A stretch of 64,000 nucleotides of DNA from Hansschlegelia plantiphila (GTDB taxonomy: Bacteria; Pseudomonadota; Alphaproteobacteria; Rhizobiales; Methylopilaceae). A program made the position numbers and the translations under genes. Below are positions 9,515 through 18,804 of this stretch, piece after piece (position 1 is the stretch's first letter; every line of letters begins with the position of its first letter). A model generated the notes under the pieces. It saw only the letters and a list, made by a program, of their open reading frames with translations. It ran no database searches and was not told where the DNA came from. The stretch spans positions 1 to 64,000 of the forward strand of contig NZ_BSFI01000008.1 of the NCBI RefSeq assembly GCF_027922265.1. Reading direction: 5' to 3'.

Positions 9515-10765
9515 ATGAGCCAACCCCTGGAAGGCATCAAGATCATCGACTTCACGCATGTGCAGGCGGGTCCGGCCTGCACGCAGCTGCTTGCGTGGTT
9601 CGGCGCCGACGTCATCAAGGTCGAGCGTCCGGGCTCGGGCGACGTAACGCGCTCGCAGCTTCGCCACGTCGAAGACGCCGACGCGCTGTATTTCACCATG
9701 CTGAACAGCAACAAGCGCTCGCTGACGCTCGACACCAAGACGCCGCAGGGCAAGGAAGTCCTTGAGAAGCTGATCAAGGAATCCGACGTCATGGTCGAGA
9801 ATTTCGGCCCCGGAGCGCTCGACCGCATGGGCTTCTCCTGGGCGCGCATCCAGGAGCTCAACCCGGGCATGATCCTCGCCTCGGTGAAGGGCTTCTCGGA
9901 CGGCCATCACTACGAGGACCTGAAGGTCTACGAGAACGTCGCGCAGTGCGCGGGCGGCGCAGCCTCCACCACCGGCTTCTGGGATGGTCCGCCCACCGTG
10001 TCGGCCGCCGCTCTCGGCGATTCGAACACCGGCATGCATCTCGCGATCGGCATTCTCACGGCGCTGCATCAGAAGAACAAGACCGGCAAGGGCCAGAAGG
10101 TCGCCGTCTCCATGCAGGATGCGGTGCTGAACCTCTGCCGCGTCAAGCTGCGCGACCAGCAGCGCCTCGACGCGCTCGGCTTCCTTGAAGAATATCCGCA
10201 GTATCCGCACGGTGAGTTCACCGACGTCGTGCCGCGCGGCGGCAACGCCGGAGGCGGCGGCCAGCCGGGCTGGGTGCTGAAGTGCAAGGGCTGGGAGACC
10301 GATCCCAACGCCTACATCTACTTCACCATCCAGGGCCACGCCTGGGCGCCGATCTGCAAGGCGATCGGCAAGGAGGAATGGATCGACGATCCGGCCTACA
10401 ACACCGCCCGCGCCCGCCAGGACAAGATCATGGACATCTTCGGCACGATCGAGGAGTGGCTCGCCGACAAGACCAAGTTCGAGGCCGTCGATATCCTGCG
10501 CAAGTTCGACATCCCGTGCTCGCCGGTGCTCTCCATGAAGGAGATCTCGGTCGATCCGTCCTTGCGCGCCAGCGGCACGGTGGTCGAGGTCCAGCACCCG
10601 CAGCTCGGCTCGTATCTGACGGTCGGCAGCCCGATCAAGTTCTCGGACATGAAGGTCGACATCAAGGCGTCCCCGCTGCTTGGCGAGCACACCGACGAAG
10701 TCCTCCACGACCTCGGCTACACCGCCCAGCAGATCGAGCGGCTGCATCAGGAAAAGGCCGTCTGA
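9515..10765 (+). CDS. frc: Formyl-CoA:oxalate CoA-transferase
   Basis: It transfers CoA from formyl-CoA to oxalate, giving oxalyl-CoA for the decarboxylase encoded at 12975-14744. The length, 416 residues, and composition match class III CoA-transferases. The catalytic aspartate falls at residue 169 (GDSNTGMHL), the same position as in the Oxalobacter enzyme. The glycine loop GGGGQ is at 246-250, followed by [10 protein letters not shown]. The start ATG 9515 has GGGAG upstream. Unlike loci where frc and oxc form one operon, frc here is on the opposite strand, 2.2 kb away from oxc, and is closed off by a hairpin at 10788-10825. The shared dyad upstream suggests common control. Confidence 0.96.
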   Translation: MSQPLEGIKIIDFTHVQAGPACTQLLAWFGADVIKVERPGSGDVTRSQLRHVEDADALYFTMLNSNKRSLTLDTKTPQGKEVLEKLIKESDVMVENFGPGALDRMGFSWARIQELNPGMILASVKGFSDGHHYEDLKVYENVAQCAGGAASTTGFWDGPPTVSAAALGDSNTGMHLAIGILTALHQKNKTGKGQKVAVSMQDAVLNLCRVKLRDQQRLDALGFLEEYPQYPHGEFTDVVPRGGNAGGGGQPGWVLKCKGWETDPNAYIYFTIQGHAWAPICKAIGKEEWIDDPAYNTARARQDKIMDIFGTIEEWLADKTKFEAVDILRKFDIPCSPVLSMKEISVDPSLRASGTVVEVQHPQLGSYLTVGSPIKFSDMKVDIKASPLLGEHTDEVLHDLGYTAQQIERLHQEKAV

Positions 10766-10787
10766 GGCGGTCCCGCCGACACTGAAA

Positions 10788-10825
10788 CGGGACGGCGGCG
10801 CACAACGATATGCGCCGTCGTCCCG
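10788..10825 (+). terminator. Hairpin terminator after frc
   Basis: Two 15-base arms, CGGGACGGCGGCGCA at 10788-10802 and TGCGCCGTCGTCCCG at 10811-10825, pair with one mismatch around an 8-nt loop. It begins 22 bases after the frc stop codon. The following sequence is only weakly T-rich. Confidence 0.6.
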
Positions 10826-10946
10826 CCGTTCTGCTTCGGAAGTCGTCTTTTCCGGCGCCGCGACCCGCGCTAACGCGACGGTCCGCCCCGATCCCGGGCC
10901 GCCCGGTCGTCCTGCGGCTCCGCCCTCCCCTCGCCGAGCATGCCCC

Positions 10947-12107
10947 ATGACGCCGCAGTTGCGCGATTTCGTGCCCGACCCTGCGTCCGTCGGCCTCAGC
11001 GAGCGCTTTCGCTCGGCCTCGGGCGCGCTTGTCGGTATTCTCGCGACCGGGCTTCTCAGCCGCGCGGCCGTCGGCGACGCCTCTGCGCTTCCCGTCCTGA
11101 TCGCGCCGATGGGCGCCTCCGCCGTGTTGCTGTTCGCGGTTCCGGCAAGCCCGCTTGCGCAGCCTTGGTCGATCGTCGGCGGCAACCTCGTCGCGGGACT
11201 GGTTGGCGTCACCGCCGCGACGCTGATCGCCGATCCATTCGTTGCGGCGGCCGTCGCCGTCGGCTGCGCGATCGCGCTGATGATGGCGCTGCGATGCCTG
11301 CATCCGCCGAGCGGCGCGGTCGCGCTCACCGCGGTGCTGGGCGGCCCCGCGATCACCAGCCTTGGCTACCAGTTCGTGTTCTGGCCGGTCCTCGCCAACT
11401 CGTTCCTGCTGCTCGCGACCGCGCTGCTGTTCAACAACCTGACCGGCCGAGCCTATCCGCGCGGCCGGCCGAGAGCCGCGGACCGCAAGACGACGGACCC
11501 GCAGCCTCTGTCGCGCGTCGGCTTCACATCGTCCGACCTCGACGCCGCGCTGCGCGACTATGGTCAGTTCCTAGACGTCAGCCGCGGCGACCTCGAGGCG
11601 ATTATGCGACAGACCCAGCTGCGGTCGTATCGTCCCCGGCGTGGCCCGCTGACCTGCGCGGAGATCATGTCGCGCGACGTCGTTGCGATCACGCCCGACG
11701 CGCCGCTGAAGGACGCCCTCGAGCTGCTTCGGAGCCACCACGTCAAGATGCTCCCCGTGACGGACGGAAGAGCGCGCGTGCTCGGCGTCGTCACGCAGAC
11801 CGATCTTCTCGACAAGGCGGTCTGGGGGACGGGGGGTCCGCGCCTTGGCGTGCGCCAGCGCATCCGCCTGACGTTGAGCCGCACCCGCGCGCCGAACGGC
11901 GTGGTGGCGGACATCATGGCGACGGCGGTGAGGACCGTTCGGCCGGAGACGCCGATCGCCGAGATCGTGCTGCGGATGTCGGCGGCCGGTCTTCACCATC
12001 TGCCCGTGGTCGGAGCCGACGAAAAGCTTGCGGGCGTCGTCTCGCAGGGCGATCTCGCGGCCGCCCTGCTCGCCGACGCGGTCGACCGGGCGAGGGCGAC
12101 GCCGTGA
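10947..12107 (+). CDS. HPP-family integral membrane protein with two CBS domains
   Basis: This 386-residue protein has an N-terminal HPP domain with four or more hydrophobic segments (about residues 30-160) and the family motif LHPPSGA (about 117-123). The C-terminal half carries two CBS repeats (AEIMSRDVVAITPDAPLKDALELL and VADIMATAVRTVRPETPIAEIVLRM). HPP proteins are inner-membrane proteins, some implicated in nitrite/anion transport. CBS pairs usually bind adenine nucleotides and gate the partner domain. ATG 10947 fits the domain start; the frame is open further upstream but across the frc terminator. The stop overlaps the next gene's GTG, so the two are coupled. Placement between frc and oxc may reflect an anion transport role, which is speculative. 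Confidence 0.88.
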   Translation: MTPQLRDFVPDPASVGLSERFRSASGALVGILATGLLSRAAVGDASALPVLIAPMGASAVLLFAVPASPLAQPWSIVGGNLVAGLVGVTAATLIADPFVAAAVAVGCAIALMMALRCLHPPSGAVALTAVLGGPAITSLGYQFVFWPVLANSFLLLATALLFNNLTGRAYPRGRPRAADRKTTDPQPLSRVGFTSSDLDAALRDYGQFLDVSRGDLEAIMRQTQLRSYRPRRGPLTCAEIMSRDVVAITPDAPLKDALELLRSHHVKMLPVTDGRARVLGVVTQTDLLDKAVWGTGGPRLGVRQRIRLTLSRTRAPNGVVADIMATAVRTVRPETPIAEIVLRMSAAGLHHLPVVGADEKLAGVVSQGDLAAALLADAVDRARATP

Positions 12108-12802
12108 TCGACCCGCATCTCGCCGGCCGGCTCGACTTCGTCCACCGGCTTCCGACCAAGCCGCCGCTCCCGCCCGGCCGCAATCCGCTCGGCCTGTTCG
12201 AGCAGCGCGACGCGGTGCTCGTGGTTCCGGAAAATATCGATCCGCGACGTCCGACGCCGCTGATGACCTTGTTTCACGGCGGCGGCGGCAGCGCGGAGAA
12301 GATCCTGCCGATGATGGAAGCCCACGCGCAGGAGAAAGGCTTCCTGCTGCTCGCGCCGCAGTCGCTGTTTCCGACCTGGGACATCGTGATCGGCGGCAAC
12401 GGCCCGGATCGCGAGCGGCTCGACGCTGCGCTCGCCGAGGTCGCGTCGCGGTTTCTGCTGGACCCGACGCGCCTCGCCTTCGCGGGCCATTCCGACGGCG
12501 GCAGCTACACGCTGTCGCTCGGGCCGACCAACGGGCATTTCGTGACGCATATGATCGTCTCGTCGGCCGGCTTCATGTCTGTTCACATGCAGACGGGCGC
12601 GCCGCGCGTCTTCATCTCGCACGGGACGCGCGACGAGCAGATTCCGATCGACCGCAGCGGCCGCGTGCATTCCGCCCTGCTGCGCGACGCCGGCTATGAC
12701 GTCACCTATGTCGAATATGACGGCCCGCACGCCTGGCAGCCGAACGTCGCGCGACAGGGCGCGGAGTTCTTCCTCGCCGAGCGCGTCCCCGCCTTCAGGT
12801 GA
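12104..12802 (+). CDS. Alpha/beta hydrolase (phospholipase/carboxylesterase or PHB depolymerase-like)
   Basis: This is a 232-residue protein starting at GTG 12104, which overlaps the TGA of the HPP-CBS gene. The oxyanion region is LFHGGGGSAEK, the nucleophile elbow is GHSDGG (GxSxG with Asp after Ser), and the acid and base are near HGTRDEQIP and GPHAWQPN. No signal peptide is evident, so it is probably cytoplasmic. The fold is that of the carboxylesterase/dienelactone hydrolase group. The substrate is unknown. A strong minus-strand terminator lies just beyond it. Confidence 0.82.
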   Translation: MIDPHLAGRLDFVHRLPTKPPLPPGRNPLGLFEQRDAVLVVPENIDPRRPTPLMTLFHGGGGSAEKILPMMEAHAQEKGFLLLAPQSLFPTWDIVIGGNGPDRERLDAALAEVASRFLLDPTRLAFAGHSDGGSYTLSLGPTNGHFVTHMIVSSAGFMSVHMQTGAPRVFISHGTRDEQIPIDRSGRVHSALLRDAGYDVTYVEYDGPHAWQPNVARQGAEFFLAERVPAFR

Positions 12803-12859
12803 ACCTGCTCGGCTGAAGCAGCGCGACGGCCTGCGTCCCCCGCTCCGCGTCGATCGAAC

Positions 12860-12900
12860 AAAAAAATCCCGGCAGGCGGAACGGGAGCGCCTGCCGGGAT
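12860..12900 (-). terminator. Intrinsic terminator of oxc
   Basis: A perfect 13-bp stem (ATCCCGGCAGGCG at 12866-12878 with CGCCTGCCGGGAT at 12888-12900) with a 9-nt loop. It is flanked on the low-coordinate side by a run of seven A. On the minus strand this is a GC-rich hairpin followed by a U-tract, 75 bases beyond the oxc stop codon. It may also stop read-through from the plus-strand hydrolase gene. Confidence 0.9.
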
Positions 12901-12974
12901 TCTGCGTCATGAGCCTGGAGGGAGGACTCAGCTCACTCCGCATCTCGCTGGACGATCGGCCGAAGCCGACCGCA

Positions 12975-14744
12975 TCACTTCTTGCGGACGACGACGCTCT
13001 GCGGGTTGAGGCTGCCGATGTTGCCGCTCTCGCTGCCGGCGGCCGGATCAATCACCGCATTGATGAGCGAGGGCTTGCCGGAGTCCATCGCCTGGTCCAC
13101 CGCGCGCTTCAGCTCGTCCGGGGTCGTCACGTGATAACCGACGCCGCCGAAGGCCTCGATCATCTTGTCATAGCGGGAATCAGGCACGAAGACGGTCGTG
13201 CCGGGGTCGCGCCCCGTCGGATCGACGTCGGTGCCGCGATAGATGCCGTTGTTGTTGAAGATGACGATCGTGACGGGAAGGTTGTACCGGCAGATCGTTT
13301 CGACCTCCATGCCCGAGAAGCCGAAGGCGCTGTCGCCCTCGACCGCGAGCACGGGCTTGCCGGTCTCGATGGCCGCGCCGACGGCGAAGCCCATGCCGAT
13401 GCCCATCACGCCCCAGGTGCCGACGTCCAACCGCTTGCGCGGCTTGTACATGTCGATGATCCCGCGGGCGAGATCGAGCGTGTTGGCCCCCTCGTTCACC
13501 AGGATCGCGTCGGGGCGCTCCTTGATCACCGTGCGCAGGGCGCCGAGCGCGCTGTGGAAGTCCATCGGAGCGGTGTTCTTCATCAGCCGCGGCGCCATCT
13601 TGGCGACGTTGGCATCCCTGCGGGTCTTCAGGGTCTCGGTCCATTCGGCCGGCGGGATCGGCCACTGGCCGTCGAAGCCGGCGAGCAGCGCCTCGACGCA
13701 GGAGCCGATGTCGCCCACGATCGGAGCGACGATCTCGACGTTCGAGTCCATCTCACGCGGCTCGATGTCGATCTGGATGAACTTCTTCGAGCCGGGCGCG
13801 CCCCAGGTCTTGCCCTTGCCGTGGCTGAGCAGCCAGTTGAGCCGGGCGCCGATCAGCACCACGACGTCGGAGTCCTTGAGCGCCGTGGAGCGCGCGGCGC
13901 CCGCCGAGAGCGGATGGGTGTCCGGCAGGATGCCCTTGGCCATGCTCATCGGCACGTAGGGAATGCCGCTCTTCTCGATCAGCTGGCGGATCGAGTCGTC
14001 GGCCTGCGCGTAGGCGGCGCCCTTGCCGAGCACGATCAGCGGACGCTTGGCGGTCTTCAGCAGATCGAGCGCGCGCTTGATCGCCGACGGCGCGGGCAAC
14101 TGGGCCGGAGCTGCGTCGATCACCTTGACGAGCGAGGCGGCGCCCGCCTCCGCGTCCATGATCTGCGAGAACAGCTTCGCCGGCAGGTCGAGATAGACGC
14201 CGCCCGGGCGGCCCGAAACCGCCGCGCGGATCGCCCGCGCCACGCCGATGCCGATGTCGGCGGCGTGCAGCACGCGGAACGCCGCCTTGCAAAGCGGCTT
14301 GGCGATGGCGAGCTGGTCCATCTCCTCGTAGTCGCCCTGCTGCAGGTCGACGATCTCGCGCTCCGAAGAGCCCGAGATCAGGATCATGGGGAAGCAGTTC
14401 GTGGTGGCGTTGGCGAGCGCGGTCAGGCCGTTGAGGAAGCCCGGCGCGGAGACCGTCAGGCAGATGCCCGGCTTCTTGGTGAGGAAGCCCGCGATCGCGG
14501 CGGCGTTGCCGGCGTTCTGCTCGTGGCGGAACGAGACGACGCGGATGCCCTCGGCCTGACACATCCGGCCGAGGTCCGTGATCGGAATGCCCGGCACGCC
14601 ATAGATCGTCTCGATGCCGTTCAGCTTCAGCGCGTCGATGACGAGGTGGAAACCGTCGGTCAGCTCGCGCGGCTCGCCCGCGACCGACGACTGGACGTCG
14701 GTGGTGTTCACATCGATGATTTGAGCTAACGCCGTCACGCTCAT
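12975..14744 (-). CDS. oxc: Oxalyl-CoA decarboxylase
   Basis: This ThDP-dependent enzyme splits oxalyl-CoA to formyl-CoA and CO2. At 589 residues it has the usual three-domain layout: PYR domain with the activating glutamate (HEQNAGN, about residue 75), central domain, and PP domain with the ThDP motif [13 protein letters not shown]...[12 protein letters not shown]. The C-terminus [16 protein letters not shown] contains the CoA-closing region typical of oxalyl-CoA decarboxylases. Start ATG 14744 is preceded by a GAGGAGAC Shine-Dalgarno. It ends at a strong terminator. Its promoter region (14745-14990) contains the shared dyad at 14946-14962. Formate produced through this enzyme and Frc would be exported or oxidised elsewhere. 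Confidence 0.97.
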   Translation of the reverse strand: MSVTALAQIIDVNTTDVQSSVAGEPRELTDGFHLVIDALKLNGIETIYGVPGIPITDLGRMCQAEGIRVVSFRHEQNAGNAAAIAGFLTKKPGICLTVSAPGFLNGLTALANATTNCFPMILISGSSEREIVDLQQGDYEEMDQLAIAKPLCKAAFRVLHAADIGIGVARAIRAAVSGRPGGVYLDLPAKLFSQIMDAEAGAASLVKVIDAAPAQLPAPSAIKRALDLLKTAKRPLIVLGKGAAYAQADDSIRQLIEKSGIPYVPMSMAKGILPDTHPLSAGAARSTALKDSDVVVLIGARLNWLLSHGKGKTWGAPGSKKFIQIDIEPREMDSNVEIVAPIVGDIGSCVEALLAGFDGQWPIPPAEWTETLKTRRDANVAKMAPRLMKNTAPMDFHSALGALRTVIKERPDAILVNEGANTLDLARGIIDMYKPRKRLDVGTWGVMGIGMGFAVGAAIETGKPVLAVEGDSAFGFSGMEVETICRYNLPVTIVIFNNNGIYRGTDVDPTGRDPGTTVFVPDSRYDKMIEAFGGVGYHVTTPDELKRAVDQAMDSGKPSLINAVIDPAAGSESGNIGSLNPQSVVVRKK

Positions 14745-14945
14745 GGTCGTCTCCTCGATCCCTCTGGCGCAGCTGCCGGTTCACCGGTCTTGCTTCGCGC
14801 CTGCTATTAAATTTTCCTGAACGTCAGGTCGCCTTAACTTAGATTTTCAAAGTATCGGGGCTAAAGCCGCACTGGGACGTCCCGACCGAACAGAACTCGA
14901 TCGACTCAGGCAGGTCTTTGGTCCCGTACTACGTGACAAAAAGAC

Positions 14946-14962
14946 TGGCATGCCAGATGCCA
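14946..14962. promoter_or_regulatory. Candidate oxalate-regulon operator, site 2 (oxc)
   Basis: TGGCAT, five bases (GCCAG), ATGCCA: a perfect 6-5-6 inverted repeat lying 202-218 bases upstream of the oxc ATG. Its first ten bases TGGCATGCCA are themselves palindromic. The long distance leaves room for a leader; a promoter could lie on either side. The remaining bases from 14745 to 15072 show no gene. Confidence 0.72.
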
Positions 14963-15071
14963 CGCGTCAAACACTATCTCTGCCGGGGACGACTATTTGA
15001 TCGCCCGGACTGAAGACTGCGCTGTGGACGAGCCGCCTCGCGCCGTCGGCAGCGGATTGTCGGAACAGATG

Positions 15072-15112
15072 CGTCCGCCGGCGCGTCCACAAGCGGGACG
15101 CGCCGGCGGACG
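15072..15112 (-). terminator. Strong hairpin after the antiporter gene
   Basis: A perfect 17-bp stem (15072-15088 with 15096-15112, arms CGTCCGCCGGCGCGTCC and its complement) closes a 7-nt loop. It begins 10 bases beyond the stop of the minus-strand antiporter gene. The U-tract is poor, so termination may need Rho, but the hairpin is very stable. Confidence 0.7.
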
Positions 15113-15121
15113 GCGTAAGCC

Positions 15122-16414
15122 TCAGACGAGGCGGGCGTTTTCCGTTGGGAGCGGAGCCGGGGCCGGCGCCACGCTCGCCATCAGGTAGCTGAGACGCAGC
15201 GGCTTCAGCACGAACAAAGCGAGCAGCGCAGCCGTCGCGTTCAGCCCGATCACGATCGCGAACACCGCCGTCCAGCCATAGGCCGCCGAGATGATGCTTG
15301 CGATCGGCACCAGGAAGGCGGCGGTCCCCTTCGCAGTGTAGAGCAGCCCGGCGTTGGTGGTCGCGAACTTCGACCCGAAGGTGTCGCCGCAGGTCGCGGG
15401 GAACAGGCTGTAGATCTCTCCGAACACCGCGAAGTAGCAGGCGGTGGCGAAGACGAAGATCACCGGGTTGTGGCCGTAGGAGAGCAGCGTGACCACGGCG
15501 AGCGCCGCGATGCTGAACGCCATGAACATGGTGTTCTCACGCCCGATATTGTCCGAGATATAGCCGAACAACGGACGCCCGAAGCCGTCAAAGATCCGGT
15601 CGAGCGAGATCGCGAGGGTGAGCGCCGCCATCTGCAGGCCGAACATGCTGACGGGAACGTCTGCGACCTTGAAGTCGTGGGCGATCGGGGCGATCTGCGC
15701 CGCCGCCATCAGGCCGCCCGAGGCGACCATCACGAACATCGCGTACATCACCCAGAACACCGGCGTGCGGATCGCCTCGCTCGGCGCGCGATCCACCTTG
15801 CTCTGCGGCAGCCGCACGCTCTTGCGCTTGACCGGAATGGCGACCGAGGGCTTCCGCAGGAAGAACGACACCGCCATGACCACCCCGCCCTGGATCAGGC
15901 CGAAGGTCAGAAACGCGCTTTCGTAGCCGCCGGCGGCGATCATCTTCGCGATCGGCACGACGGTGAGGGCCGCGCCCGCGCCGAAGCCCGCCGCAGTGAC
16001 GCCGGCCGCAAGGCCGCGCTTGTCGGGAAACCACTTCAGCGCGTTGCCGACGCAGGTGCCATAAACGCAGCCCGCGCCCACGCCGCCGACCACAGCCGCG
16101 AGGTAGAGCAGCGGAAGCGAGCTCGCATAGGCGTCGATGGTCCAGGCGGAGGCGATCAGCACGCCCCCGACGAACACGACGACCCGCGGGCCGTAGCGAT
16201 CCACGAACCAGGCCTCGATCGGGACGAGCCAGGTCTCGGTGGCGACGAACACGGTGAAGGCGAACTGGATGGCCGCCCGGCCCCAGTGATACTTGGCGTC
16301 GATCGGGTCGACGAAGAGGGTCCAGCCATATTGAAGATTGGCGATCATGGCCATGCAGAGCACGCCGAAGGCGAGCTGCACCCATTTCACCGATGGTGCG
16401 TCCTGACGTTCCAT
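15122..16414 (-). CDS. Oxalate/formate antiporter-like MFS transporter (OxlT family)
   Basis: This is a major facilitator of 430 residues with about 12 membrane segments. It resembles OxlT, which exchanges oxalate for formate. The two charged residues that form the OxlT substrate site have counterparts: an arginine in DRIFDGFGRPLFGYISD (helix 8 region) and a lysine in LLYTAKGTAAF (helix 11). I chose the ATG encoding MERQD at 16414; an upstream in-frame ATG at 16450 lacks a ribosome-binding site and would add a Lys/Arg-rich leader. It sits 377 bases upstream of oxc on the same strand and has its own operators at 16478-16512. In an aerobe it probably serves oxalate uptake. Confidence 0.88.
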   Translation of the reverse strand: MERQDAPSVKWVQLAFGVLCMAMIANLQYGWTLFVDPIDAKYHWGRAAIQFAFTVFVATETWLVPIEAWFVDRYGPRVVVFVGGVLIASAWTIDAYASSLPLLYLAAVVGGVGAGCVYGTCVGNALKWFPDKRGLAAGVTAAGFGAGAALTVVPIAKMIAAGGYESAFLTFGLIQGGVVMAVSFFLRKPSVAIPVKRKSVRLPQSKVDRAPSEAIRTPVFWVMYAMFVMVASGGLMAAAQIAPIAHDFKVADVPVSMFGLQMAALTLAISLDRIFDGFGRPLFGYISDNIGRENTMFMAFSIAALAVVTLLSYGHNPVIFVFATACYFAVFGEIYSLFPATCGDTFGSKFATTNAGLLYTAKGTAAFLVPIASIISAAYGWTAVFAIVIGLNATAALLALFVLKPLRLSYLMASVAPAPAPLPTENARLV

Positions 16415-16477
16415 CCCTGATCTCTTTTTTTTGCGACCCTTAGGGGCCATTGCCGGGGATTAACGCACCAATGAAAT

Positions 16478-16494
16478 TGGCATGCAAGATACCA
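16478..16494. promoter_or_regulatory. Candidate oxalate-regulon operator, site 3 (antiporter)
   Basis: TGGCAT, five bases (GCAAG), ATACCA. It fits TGGYAT-N5-ATRCCA and matches the oxc site at 15 of 17 positions. It lies 64-80 bases upstream of the antiporter ATG at 16414, where an operator or promoter element is expected. Confidence 0.72.
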
Positions 16495-16496
16495 GT

Positions 16497-16512
16497 ATTT
16501 GGCATGCCAAAT
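16497..16512. promoter_or_regulatory. 16-bp perfect palindrome beside operator site 3
   Basis: ATTTGGCATGCCAAAT is a perfect 16-base palindrome. Its TGGCATG core starts exactly 22 bases from that of the adjacent dyad, two helical turns, so two dimers could bind side by side on the same DNA face. The TGGCATGCCA core also occurs at the oxc site. Confidence 0.65.
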
Positions 16513-16632
16513 CAGTAGACTGGGCGTTCCCGCGCCGCATCCATTTGGAATTTCTCAACATTGGCAAAGTGATGGCGGCGATCGGCCTCGGTCCGTCACG
16601 TGAGGGAGATCCTTGCGCAGCCGCAATCTCCG

Positions 16633-18051
16633 TCATGCGCCGTCGAGATCGAGCGCTTCGACGCCGCGCGCGAAGCCGAGCACGGCCTCGTCCTGGAAAC
16701 GCCGTCCGACGATCTGCAGCCCGACCGGCATGCCGTCCGCCGCGCGGCCGATCGGAACGGAAATCGCGGGGCATTGCGGCGTGAAGTTGAACGCGCAGGT
16801 CATGTCGAGACCGCGGAAGCGCCCCTGCTCGTCGTCGTCGAAAAAGTCGGCGTCGGTCTGTTCCGCGAGCGGCGCGGTGACCGCGCAGGTCGGGCAGAGC
16901 AGGCCGTCATAGGTCTGAAACACCTTCGCCATGTCGCGCCATATCGATGTGCGCAGCAGCTCGACGCGCTTGTAGGGGGTCGCCCCCATCGCGAAGCCGC
17001 GTTCGATCATGGTGACCATCAACGGGTCCATCCGATCGCGGAACTCGTCCAGCCGGTCGCCGAAGAAGGCCGACATGAACACGCACCACACCTCGAACCA
17101 CTGGTCGGTCACCGCGCGCGTCCACGGCAGCTCGATCTCCTCGACGACGGCGCCGGCGGCGCGCATCGCGTCGACCGCGCGGCGGAGCGCCGCTTCCACC
17201 TGCGGCTGAACGGCGTAATAGCCGAGGTCGACCGACAGCGCGAAACGCTTGCCCGCGAGGCTCGCGTCCAGCGTCCGCTCGGGTTCGAAGGTCAGCGGCA
17301 GCGAGGAGATGTCCTCGTCGCTCGGGCCCGAAGTCGCCTGCATGAAGGCCACAGCGTCTTCGACGGTCCGCGCGAGCGGGCCGAAATGCGAGATGTTGTC
17401 GAACACGCTGGGCAGGATCGTCATCGGGATCCGCCCGAAGCTCGGCTTCAGGCCGACGATCCCGCAGAACGATGCGGGAATGCGCACAGAGCCCCCCATG
17501 TCGCTTCCCTCCGCAAACGGCGCGACGCCGGTCGCGACCGCCACCGCCGAACCGCCCGACGACCCGCCGGACGTGCGCGCCCGGTCGTTCGGATTGCGGG
17601 TCGGCCCGAAGCGCGGGCTCCAGGTGAAGCTCGAATGGGCGAACTCCGGCGTGGTGGTCTTGCCCATCAGGATCGCGCCGGCGGCCTGGAGCCGGCGCAC
17701 CACGAGCGCCGTCTCCTGCGGCGCGAAATCGCCGGAGCTCCATGAGCCGAGCGTGGTGAGGTCGCCTTCAGTCGGCGTCAGGTCCTTCGCCGCGAACGGA
17801 ACGCCGTGCAGGAAGCCGGTCGGCTCGCCGTCCTGCACCATCCGGTCCGCACGGGCGGCGCCCTCCATCGCCGCGTCGTCGCGGATCATGGCGAAGGCGT
17901 TCAAGTCGGCGGCGACGCGGCGCGCGCGGCGGAGCGACTCCTCCATCACCTCGACCGCCGAGAAGCGGCCTGCCTTTATCCCCGCCGCGATCTCCGTGGC
18001 CTTGAGGTCGAGGGGGTGGGAGACCCCTGCGGTCCAGGTCGTCAGCGTCAT
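16633..18051 (-). CDS. Amidase (amidase-signature family)
   Basis: This 472-residue protein hydrolyses a carboxamide using a Ser-cisSer-Lys triad. The lysine is in GVPFAAKDL (about residue 89). The cis-serine is in the GGSSGGSAVAVATG motif (about 164-165). The nucleophile is the serine of GSDMGGSVRIPA (about 188). I used the ATG encoding MTLTTWT at 18051, since homologues start close to the DLKATEIAAGIKAGRFSAVEV region; longer in-frame starts at 18087 and 18162 lack ribosome-binding sites. It stands alone downstream of the oxalate genes. A link to the HpxZ/AtzH-like protein at 6323-6712 is possible but unproven. Confidence 0.9.
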   Translation of the reverse strand: MTLTTWTAGVSHPLDLKATEIAAGIKAGRFSAVEVMEESLRRARRVAADLNAFAMIRDDAAMEGAARADRMVQDGEPTGFLHGVPFAAKDLTPTEGDLTTLGSWSSGDFAPQETALVVRRLQAAGAILMGKTTTPEFAHSSFTWSPRFGPTRNPNDRARTSGGSSGGSAVAVATGVAPFAEGSDMGGSVRIPASFCGIVGLKPSFGRIPMTILPSVFDNISHFGPLARTVEDAVAFMQATSGPSDEDISSLPLTFEPERTLDASLAGKRFALSVDLGYYAVQPQVEAALRRAVDAMRAAGAVVEEIELPWTRAVTDQWFEVWCVFMSAFFGDRLDEFRDRMDPLMVTMIERGFAMGATPYKRVELLRTSIWRDMAKVFQTYDGLLCPTCAVTAPLAEQTDADFFDDDEQGRFRGLDMTCAFNFTPQCPAISVPIGRAADGMPVGLQIVGRRFQDEAVLGFARGVEALDLDGA

Positions 18052-18205
18052 TGCGCGATAATCCGTTGCTTCGCTGGGAATGCGCATTTTCGAATGCACA
18101 GAATGCGCCGATCTGCCGGCGGGAGACTCTCCGCATGGCGATCGGCTTTCCCCGGCCGCCATATCCCATGGAGTTAGCGCGCGATCGGGCGCCAGCGTGT
18201 CCGCG

Positions 18206-18595
18206 TCAGCGCCAGAGGCCGTAGCGCTCCCATTCGCGCTCCGGAATCGCCTCCCCGATACGGTAAGTGAGCGCCAGCACCGTCATGCGGTCCGCCGAAG
18301 CGCGGCATCGGAACGTCAGGCGATACCATTTGCCTGCGCTGCGGATGGCTCCCCCGGAGCCCGAAAGCACGTCGCCGTCGAGCGCTGCGTCGCTCCGGGC
18401 GTCCATCACCATGCGGTCGGGATGGAGCGGGCCGTCGTCGGCCTGGATGCGTCGCATCGTTTCGATGTCGCAGATCTGATGGAACCGCGTCTCCGGCTCG
18501 AGCTTGCGGAGGCTCGCCTCGACGCGGTCGTCGAACGCGGCGGCGGGAGTTGAAGCGAGGGCCAGCGCGACGGCCGCGGGAAGGATGGATCGCAT
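18206..18595 (-). CDS. Secreted DUF930 protein
   Basis: This 129-residue protein has a signal peptide (MRSILPAAVALALASTPAAA) and a DUF930 domain. The domain shows RFHQICDIETMRRI, HPDRMVMDARSDAALDGDVL and GKWYRLTFRCRASADRMTVLAL, and ends IPEREWERYGL. The family is widespread in Hyphomicrobiales and has no known function. Two cysteines (ICD and FRC) could form a disulphide in the periplasm. The longer frame starting at 18754 is rejected because the signal peptide begins at 18595. It is transcribed divergently from the HerA-like gene. Confidence 0.78.
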   Translation of the reverse strand: MRSILPAAVALALASTPAAAFDDRVEASLRKLEPETRFHQICDIETMRRIQADDGPLHPDRMVMDARSDAALDGDVLSGSGGAIRSAGKWYRLTFRCRASADRMTVLALTYRIGEAIPEREWERYGLWR

Positions 18596-18804
18596 ATTCG
18601 AGGCTCCAGTCCGCAAAAACGCACCGAAGCGGCTAGCATCCGGGGCTTGATTCGTCTTCCCGTCACGCGCCGGCCTATGGCGCATCGCCGCGGCGCCTCG
18701 CTTCCCTGGGGAAAAGCCGCCGACGGTTTGGACTGTGGCGGCGGGATGAGACACGGTCCGCGGGCGCGGGCTTCCGGCCGTGGGTTTGCGGGTAACGGGA
18801 CGGC

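Noticed and set aside
10680..10946. Upstream extension of the HPP-CBS gene
   Set aside because: The extended frame runs through the frc end and the hairpin at 10788-10825 and has no conserved sequence. ATG 10947 is preferred.
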